This document shows positions 5,818 through 10,026 of a DNA stretch of 10,026 bases, one piece after another. The notes beneath the pieces are model-generated. The model saw only the letters and a program-made list of their open reading frames with translations. It did no database searches and had not been told where the DNA came from. Where the stretch lies: NCBI GenBank assembly GCA_964636785.1, contig CAZWVK010000095.1, forward strand, positions 1 to 10,026, in the 5' to 3' direction. This DNA comes from UBA6776 sp964636785 (GTDB taxonomy: Bacteria; Bdellovibrionota; Bdellovibrionia; Bdellovibrionales; UBA1609). The position numbers and the translations under genes were made by a program. Position 1 is the stretch's first letter; each line of letters starts with the position of its first letter.

Positions 5818-6732
5818 TTAATCCGCGCTATGTCTGGTTCGTCGTCTTGGCGCTTTCCGGCTCGGCCGGCTGGATGACCGACCGCTTCCGCTGCTCTTCT
5901 TGCTTCGTGCGCTCGCACCGCTTTTTTGTTTCAAAGCCATTTTCTGACCCTTGGTTTCGCCGGCTTCAAACAATATCAGCTTGGATTGTCTAAACACCCG
6001 TCGAATTCCGCCCTCATCTAGAAATGCATATTCCCCTTTTTTAAGAGGTCCCAGAGTCAATTGTCCAATTGCAGTTCTTTTTAACTTTTTAACGTCATAG
6101 CCGATTTTTTGAAACATGTATCTCACCTGACGGTTTTTACCCTCGGTGATAACGATTTTGACCCAGTCGTAATTGGCCGAATCACCCACTTTGGCTCTTT
6201 CAACAAATTTCGCCTTCACCTTTCCACCAGGTATGGTCACTCCACGCTTGAGCTTCTCAAGCTGAGCGTCTGTCGGCTTTCCATCGAGCTTCACCATATA
6301 GGTCTTGGGAATTTCTTCTTTTGGATGCATCACTTTCTGCGAGAAATCACCGTCGTTGGTCAGTAATAGCAAGCCTTCTGTATCCCAATCCAGTCGTCCA
6401 ACCGGAAAAACTCGGTAAGGAATGTCCTTTAGAAAGCTTGCAACCGTTGGACGTCCAAGAGGGTCATCCATACTGGTGACAACGCTTTCTGGCTTGTAAA
6501 ACACGATATAGATTTTTTGCGTGGGAGGTTTAACGGGTTTACCACGAACTGTAATTCGATCCACAGAGGGATCCACTTTGATTCCAAGTTCGTACGTGGT
6601 CTTTCCGTTCACCTGCACCATGCCCTCTTCGATGAGTTCATCCGCTTTTCTGCGGCTCGCAAGACCGCACTCAGCTAGATACTTATTTAGTCGGAGAGTT
6701 GTAGATTTCGGAGTTCGCTTTTGTTTTGCCAT
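5818..6732 (-). CDS. rluB: rRNA pseudouridine synthase, RsuA/RluB/E/F family, probably RluB
   Basis: Enzymes of this family isomerise a specific uridine to pseudouridine in rRNA; RluB acts on 23S U2605 in E. coli. The 304-residue product has an N-terminal S4 RNA-binding domain (about 12-60, with LNKYLAECGLASRRKADELI) and a catalytic domain with FYKPESVVTS (78-87), the catalytic D115 in GRLDWDTEGLLLLTNDG (112-128), EGKNRQVRYM (197-206) and LKRTAIGQLTLGPLKKGEY (217-235). The last 45 residues are a basic Ser/Arg/Lys tail. The ATG at 6732 is chosen because AAGGA precedes it at good spacing; an in-frame TTG at 6747 has its only purine run one base away. The first 50 bases overlap the upstream gene. 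Length and tail favour RluB, but RsuA or RluF cannot be excluded. Confidence 0.9.
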   Translation of the reverse strand: MAKQKRTPKSTTLRLNKYLAECGLASRRKADELIEEGMVQVNGKTTYELGIKVDPSVDRITVRGKPVKPPTQKIYIVFYKPESVVTSMDDPLGRPTVASFLKDIPYRVFPVGRLDWDTEGLLLLTNDGDFSQKVMHPKEEIPKTYMVKLDGKPTDAQLEKLKRGVTIPGGKVKAKFVERAKVGDSANYDWVKIVITEGKNRQVRYMFQKIGYDVKKLKRTAIGQLTLGPLKKGEYAFLDEGGIRRVFRQSKLILFEAGETKGQKMALKQKSGASARSKKSSGSGRSSSRPSRKAPRRRTRHSAD

Positions 6733-7669
6733 TGTTTCCTTGTGCAATTCCTAATTCCAAATGAGTGACTAAGAGTTGCAGAAGTCTGTCACCCGGGAAG
6801 GCATTTTTCAAGGCGGATTGGGCTTTGCGTAGAATTTTCTCTGCCATTTGGAGCTGCAAGTGTGTGGGGTGCTTCATACTCAGGTTGACCTGTTCCAGCT
6901 GATTGATCAGATCGCGATAATAAGGGTCACTTTGAGGGTCGACGTAGAAACGCTCTAACTTTTTAAGCTGATTAAAAAGATCAAAATGATCGGCCAGCCG
7001 ACTTTGAATAAAAGTCTCAAACTTTTGAAAAGCGTGTCCTCGAGAGATAATTCCGTGCACACCATCCTCTTCAATGGAAAAGGAAATGACTGTGAGGAGC
7101 GATCCCTCAATCGTTTGACGAACATGTGGCATCAGTTCCAGCTTAGAATTGTAATACAGATGGCTGACTGGGCCGAGAGGCTTGAGCAAAGCATTTTGAA
7201 TAAAGGCTTTGGGCGGATAGAGTCTTGCCTCAAGAGTTCCCACTTGGCTTAAGACCAAGGACAAAATAGATCCTGATCCGGTGGGAAGAAGTCGCAATCG
7301 ATCACCCTCATGAAGACGGGATTGCTCTGACGCTTCAAGAATCTTTAGAAAATCTTTTTCCTGCTGAATCGTTAAGACTTGCATCTCGTCGGCATGGCGA
7401 ATGCTGTCCCACCTCAACTCCTTTTCAACTGGAAATTGGTTGAGATAGGAGTTCAGGTCACTTTTTACTGCAATTCCTAAATCCTTTGCATTCTGATGCC
7501 AAAAATCCAAATGAAGTGCGCGCTTATAAAAATCTTCAATCACTTGAGGTGTGAAGGGTTCAATTGGATCAAGAATATGTTTAAGATAGTTATATAAGCA
7601 TTGCCGTGCAGGTGTGCGGTGGGGATCCAATTTCATCAAATGCTGAGCGAACTGGGTGACAGAGGTCAT
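6683..7669 (-). CDS. Conserved-looking protein of unknown function, 328 residues
   Basis: This long open frame encodes a soluble protein with no signal peptide or membrane segment. An N-terminal region of about 115 residues looks helical. A beta-rich middle follows (about 122-215), with EGDRLRLLPTGSGSILSLVL (121-140) and SLLTVISFSIEEDGVHGIIS (190-209). The C-terminal part (about 216-310) is again helical. No catalytic motif or named domain is recognised. The start is uncertain: the ATG at 7669 has only GGG two bases upstream, and an in-frame ATG at 7636 has no ribosome site. The 3' end overlaps rluB by 50 bases, so its last 17 residues share DNA with the rluB N-terminus, implying co-transcription. 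Codon use and length argue for a real gene. Confidence 0.75.
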   Translation of the reverse strand: MTSVTQFAQHLMKLDPHRTPARQCLYNYLKHILDPIEPFTPQVIEDFYKRALHLDFWHQNAKDLGIAVKSDLNSYLNQFPVEKELRWDSIRHADEMQVLTIQQEKDFLKILEASEQSRLHEGDRLRLLPTGSGSILSLVLSQVGTLEARLYPPKAFIQNALLKPLGPVSHLYYNSKLELMPHVRQTIEGSLLTVISFSIEEDGVHGIISRGHAFQKFETFIQSRLADHFDLFNQLKKLERFYVDPQSDPYYRDLINQLEQVNLSMKHPTHLQLQMAEKILRKAQSALKNAFPGDRLLQLLVTHLELGIAQGNNGKTKANSEIYNSPTK

Positions 7670-7692
7670 AACCCAACGATAGAATCAATTTA

Positions 7693-7722
7693 GACGACTC
7701 GTCCAGAAGAAAATGAGTCGTC
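7693..7722. repeat. Inverted repeat in a divergent intergenic region
   Basis: GACGACTC (7693-7700) and GAGTCGTC (7715-7722) form a perfect 8-base inverted repeat with a 14-base loop. A second dyad, GACGA-C-TCGTC, overlaps the left arm (7693-7703). It lies nearly centred in the 72-base gap between divergent starts at 7669 and 7742, the usual place for a shared operator. No T-run follows. Confidence 0.45.
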
Positions 7723-7741
7723 AGTGAGTGAGGACGGTAGA

Positions 7742-8242
7742 ATGAATAGAGAATTAAACAAAGGATTGTTTCCTTCAGTGGAAAAGAAGAACTCTCAACC
7801 TCAAAATGAAGGTGAAAGCTCGATTTCCAAGGAAGATTTACGAGTTTTGAGTTTTCAAATTGAAAATCTGTGGCAGAAAGTGAAAGAGCTCGAACCAAAA
7901 GTAGAGAAGGTTCAAAGCCGTGTGCACGAGTTGGGTTCATCGAGCAAAGTTCGTTTCGAACGAGTTCAGAATCATTTTCAACGCCAAGGAGAAATGGTTC
8001 AGGGCCAATTTGGAGATATGCATGCAAAAATCGCACAGCTTTTAAGCAAGGTGAATGAATCTCGTGTCAGCGAAACTCGTATTCAGGAGATGGTCGATCG
8101 TCACCAGCAGGTCGTGCAAAGCTTCGAGGCGAGGCTTCAGCAACTTAAAAAATTAGTCACTGAGCAAGAACTTCAGCTTTCGGCTTCAAGATCTGAGTTG
8201 AAAGATGCACTAAAAGAAATCTCAAGGCTTAAGAAGTTTTAA
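7742..8242 (+). CDS. Coiled-coil protein of unknown function
   Basis: This encodes a 166-residue soluble protein without signal peptide or membrane segment. The first 28 residues are polar and probably disordered. The rest is nearly continuous helix with heptad-like hydrophobics: VLSFQIENLWQKVKELEPKV (35-54) and later FEARLQQLKKLVTEQELQL (128-146), ending EISRLKKF. The ATG at 7742 is chosen because GAGGACGG lies just upstream; an in-frame GTG at 7724 would place that ribosome site inside the coding region. It is divergent from the 6683-7669 gene and stands alone before the repeat-protein gene. The make-up suggests a cytoplasmic scaffold or a small MukB/SMC-like or polarity factor, but nothing specific is seen. 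Confidence 0.8.
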   Translation: MNRELNKGLFPSVEKKNSQPQNEGESSISKEDLRVLSFQIENLWQKVKELEPKVEKVQSRVHELGSSSKVRFERVQNHFQRQGEMVQGQFGDMHAKIAQLLSKVNESRVSETRIQEMVDRHQQVVQSFEARLQQLKKLVTEQELQLSASRSELKDALKEISRLKKF

Positions 8243-8248
8243 GTCTTG
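8223..8248 (+). terminator. Stem-loop at the end of the coiled-coil gene, possible weak terminator
   Basis: Bases 8223-8232 can pair with 8239-8248 as a 10-base-pair stem, including one G-U pair, around a 6-base loop. The stop codon (8240-8242) lies in the right arm. No T-run follows, so a standard intrinsic terminator is not supported. It may be a Rho-linked or 3'-protecting hairpin. Confidence 0.3.
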
Positions 8249-8265
8249 GACCCAATTGTCTGTTG

Positions 8266-8330
8266 ACTATTTCTTTGACGTTTCAATTTGAGAATGTGAG
8301 CGAATTCGAGATTTTTGTCGAAAGAATAGT
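8266..8330. repeat. Imperfect inverted repeat upstream of the sigma-28-like promoter
   Basis: ACTATTTCTTTGAC (8266-8279) and GTCGAAAGAATAGT (8317-8330) are complementary apart from one extra base in each arm. The right arm abuts the -35-like TAAG at 8331. The spacing suits two half-sites for a regulator upstream of the promoter. A palindrome, CGAATTCG, lies between them at 8301-8308. Confidence 0.35.
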
Positions 8331-8357
8331 TAAGTCAAAAGACCAGTGATCCGATTA
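8331..8357 (+). promoter_or_regulatory. Sigma-28 (FliA)-like promoter of the repeat lipoprotein gene
   Basis: TAAG (8331-8334), exactly 15 bases, then TCCGATTA (8350-8357) resembles the flagellar sigma-28 consensus TAAA-N15-GCCGATAA at 3 of 4 and 6 of 8 positions, keeping the core CCGAT. Transcription would start near 8364, about 30 bases before the TTG start, with the GGGGGT ribosome site between. No equally good sigma-70 promoter was seen in 8243-8393. Confidence 0.5.
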
Positions 8358-8385
8358 ATAAAAGGTCGGTCGGAGCTCTCACTGG
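8343..8385. repeat. Short inverted repeat between promoter and ribosome site
   Basis: CCAGTGA (8343-8349) is perfectly complementary to TCACTGG (8379-8385). The left arm lies in the promoter spacer and the right arm touches the ribosome site. RNA starting near 8364 would lack the left arm, so it matters as RNA only if transcription starts further upstream; otherwise it could be a DNA-level operator. Confidence 0.3.
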
Positions 8386-8389
8386 GGGT
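8384..8389 (+). promoter_or_regulatory. Ribosome site deciding a TTG start at 8394
   Basis: GGGGGT lies 4 bases before TTG at 8394. The only other start upstream in frame, GTG at 8346, has no ribosome site, lies inside the proposed promoter, and would add charged residues ahead of the signal peptide. Confidence 0.6.
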
Positions 8390-8393
8390 CATC

Positions 8394-10026
8394 TTGAATA
8401 CGTTTGCCTATTCTAAAATTGGCGCGATTTTTACAGCCCTAATTGGATTTTCACTTCCTCTTTTCTTTCAGAATTGTTCTCAGATCGAATTCAACCAGTA
8501 TTTAGGTGAGTTATCAGATGTCAGCTCAGAGAGCTTAGATAGATGTGTCGACCCAAAATGTGGCGATATCGTGATCGGTCTTGCGAGCTGTGTCTTCGAT
8601 GGGCAGATCCTTCCTTCCGGAGAATCGATCACGACGTACCTGGAACCTCAAGGCGAGGCGTGTACTTCCGAAGTGAGAACATGTCTAAACGGCCATTTGA
8701 CAGGGACTTATCAGTACACCTCTTGTACTGTGATAGAGCCTGGTGAGGAGCCTCCTAAGTCTTGTCTTTTTGGATCGAAAACAATTGCACATGGTGAATC
8801 CATTAAAGCATTTCAAAATTCTGCGGTGCCTTTCGGAAGCTCGTGCAGCGAAGAGGATCGTAAATGTGAAGATGGAGCTTTGAGTGGCAGCTATCAGCAT
8901 GAATCATGCACGGTCGGCAGTCCAAATAACTGTCTGTTTAATGGGTCGAGTGTTGAGCATGGCTCGGTCGTTACTGCTTATCAGAACTCCAGTGTTCCAT
9001 TCGGTAAAGAGTGCAAAAGTGAACTCAGGCTTTGCGAAAATGGTAGTCTGAATGGAAGTTATCAGTACTCGTCCTGCGAGCCTGGAGCTCCAAATTCCTG
9101 CTTGTTTCATGGATCGACAGTTCCACATTTAGGAAAAATAAAAGCGTATCAGAATTCCAGTGTCGGGTTCGGTGAAGAATGCATTGAAGAAGACCGGCTG
9201 TGCACAAACGGTGTTCTGAGTGGAAGTTATAATCATTTGTCGTGTGAGGTGGGCGCTCCAAGATCATGTACATTTGATGGTAAGGATGTGGCTCATGGCC
9301 AGATCGTAAAAGCGTTTAAGACATCCAGTGTTCCATTCGGAGAGGTGTGCGTTGAAGAAGATAGACTTTGTACGGACGGAGAGCTGAGCGGAAGTTTTCA
9401 AAAGCCTTCGTGCAATATTGGTGAGCCGTTAACATGTGAATTTAACGGTAAAGATGTGGCACATGGGCAAAAAGTAAAGGCTTTTAAATCGTCTTCTGTT
9501 CCATATGGAGTGAGCTGCGAATTAGAAGATCGCTTATGTACCAATGGAAATCTTTCTGGCTCTTATACATTTGAATCCTGTAACGTGGGCTCACCAAATT
9601 CTTGTCAGTTTAACGGGCAGGCCATTGCCCATGGACAAAAGATCTCTGCTTACCTTCAACCAAGTGTTCCATATGGAAGTGTCTGTCAGGTGGAGCAACG
9701 TGAGTGTGTCAATGGAGTCCTATCGGGCTCAGCAAGTCATTCCTCCTGCTCTGTTGGGAGTGCTGCGCATTGCACTCTGAGTGGTCAAACGGTTTTGCAT
9801 GGTCAATCCCGTGTCGTGTATGCATCTTCTTCTGTTCCATACGGAAGCAGCTGTCAGTCACAGACAAGAACATGCAATAATGGAAATCTTTCTGGCTCTT
9901 ACACTCATTTGACTTGCACGGTACAAGCACCACTGTCGGATTGTACACTGAATGGTCAAACCGTTCGTCACGGTCAGTCTGTCGTGAGGTATTCATCCTC
10001 TTCTGTTCCATACGGAAGCAGCTGTC
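8394..10026 (+). CDS. Cysteine-rich tandem-repeat lipoprotein, 3' end beyond window
   Basis: From TTG at 8394 the frame stays open to the right edge, giving 544 codons without a stop. Residues 1-28 form a signal peptide (MNTFAYSKIGAIFTALIGFS, then LPLFFQNC). Cys28 may be lipidated, although Gln-Asn before it is not a classic lipobox. After a short linker with Cys51 and Cys56, nine repeat units begin at Cys66, 124, 180, 236, 292, 348, 404, 460 and 517. Complete units have four cysteines, normally at offsets 0, 27, 34 and 48. Shared pieces include F-x-G, V-x-H-G, S-S-V-P-(F/Y)-G, R-x-C-x-N-G, L-S-G-S-Y and V-G-x-P. An even, fixed cysteine number suggests two disulfides per unit and therefore export. 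A surface fibre or adhesin is the best inference. I cannot name the repeat family, and any C-terminal domain is unseen. Confidence 0.88.
   Translation, partial: MNTFAYSKIGAIFTALIGFSLPLFFQNCSQIEFNQYLGELSDVSSESLDRCVDPKCGDIVIGLASCVFDGQILPSGESITTYLEPQGEACTSEVRTCLNGHLTGTYQYTSCTVIEPGEEPPKSCLFGSKTIAHGESIKAFQNSAVPFGSSCSEEDRKCEDGALSGSYQHESCTVGSPNNCLFNGSSVEHGSVVTAYQNSSVPFGKECKSELRLCENGSLNGSYQYSSCEPGAPNSCLFHGSTVPHLGKIKAYQNSSVGFGEECIEEDRLCTNGVLSGSYNHLSCEVGAPRSCTFDGKDVAHGQIVKAFKTSSVPFGEVCVEEDRLCTDGELSGSFQKPSCNIGEPLTCEFNGKDVAHGQKVKAFKSSSVPYGVSCELEDRLCTNGNLSGSYTFESCNVGSPNSCQFNGQAIAHGQKISAYLQPSVPYGSVCQVEQRECVNGVLSGSASHSSCSVGSAAHCTLSGQTVLHGQSRVVYASSSVPYGSSCQSQTRTCNNGNLSGSYTHLTCTVQAPLSDCTLNGQTVRHGQSVVRYSSSSVPYGSSC
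8589..10026 (+). repeat. Nine tandem 168-base coding repeats (56 residues each)
   Basis: Units start at 8589, 8763, 8931, 9099, 9267, 9435, 9603, 9771 and 9942. Six consecutive units (2-7) are exactly 168 bases; unit 1 is 174 and unit 8 is 171. The ninth is cut by the window edge at its second cysteine. Unit 1 is the most divergent: its second to fourth cysteines sit at offsets 24, 31 and 45, and it lacks the SSVP motif. Units 2-5 read PFG (GFG in unit 4), and units 6-9 read PYG. Units 4 and 5 have the acidic string EEDRLC, which fades to QTRTC in unit 8. Exact DNA identity survives in places: 9828-9855 equals 9999-10026 (28 bases), and 9543-9565 equals 9879-9901 (23 bases). Confidence 0.92.

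Noticed and set aside
8685..10011. Several open frames on the minus strand across the repeat region (8685-8900, 8904-9128, 9025-9273, 9709-10011)
   Set aside because: They are mirror frames of the plus-strand repeat gene, lack ribosome sites, and recur only because the underlying DNA repeats.
8589..10026. CRISPR array suggested by regular tandem repeats
   Set aside because: The period is 168 bases with no unique spacers, and the repeats are in frame and conserved as protein.

Overview
The window looks like chromosomal DNA of a Gram-negative bacterium, most likely a Bdellovibrio-like predator (Bdellovibrionota). The case rests on a Pal/CpoB outer-membrane lipoprotein cluster, many small lipoproteins and coiled-coil proteins of no known family, a sigma-28-like promoter ahead of a large surface-type repeat protein, and an LFFQNC signal-peptide end that I recall as common in that lineage. 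The lineage call is inference, because no marker gene settles it.

Layout. (a) 1-662, minus strand: a short ssb-type gene followed by an unknown gene that runs off the left edge. (b) 853-5468, plus strand: a tightly packed run of pal, a DUF4398-like lipoprotein, cpoB, tsaD, rsmA (ksgA), smpB and a highly charged lipoprotein. Gaps are 7, 23 and 38 bases, and the other junctions overlap by 4 bases, so most or all of it is probably one transcription unit. It combines envelope maintenance (Pal, CpoB) with translation quality (t6A modification of tRNA, 16S rRNA dimethylation, ribosome rescue). (c) 7669-5465, minus strand: an unknown 328-residue protein, an RluB/RsuA-type pseudouridine synthase, and a four-helix membrane protein of the YvlD/phage-holin-4 family. 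This run meets run (b) tail to tail with a 4-base overlap. (d) 7742-8242, plus strand: a 166-residue coiled-coil protein, divergent from run (c). (e) 8394 to the right edge, plus strand: a cysteine-rich tandem-repeat lipoprotein, truncated by the window after 544 codons.

The most unusual object is (e). It holds nine units, almost all exactly 56 residues long, each complete unit having four cysteines at fixed spacing. An apparent signal peptide precedes them, and upstream lies a sequence close to the sigma-28 (FliA) consensus. This suggests a secreted or surface, disulfide-stabilised fibre or adhesin expressed with motility genes. A second item is a two-part hairpin (8 + 6 base pairs) that ends at the base before the tsaD start codon and contains the cpoB stop codon.

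No rRNA, tRNA, CRISPR array, insertion sequence or integrase was seen. No gene-free stretch exceeds 200 bases; the longest are 663-852 and 8243-8393, and both hold promoter-like elements.
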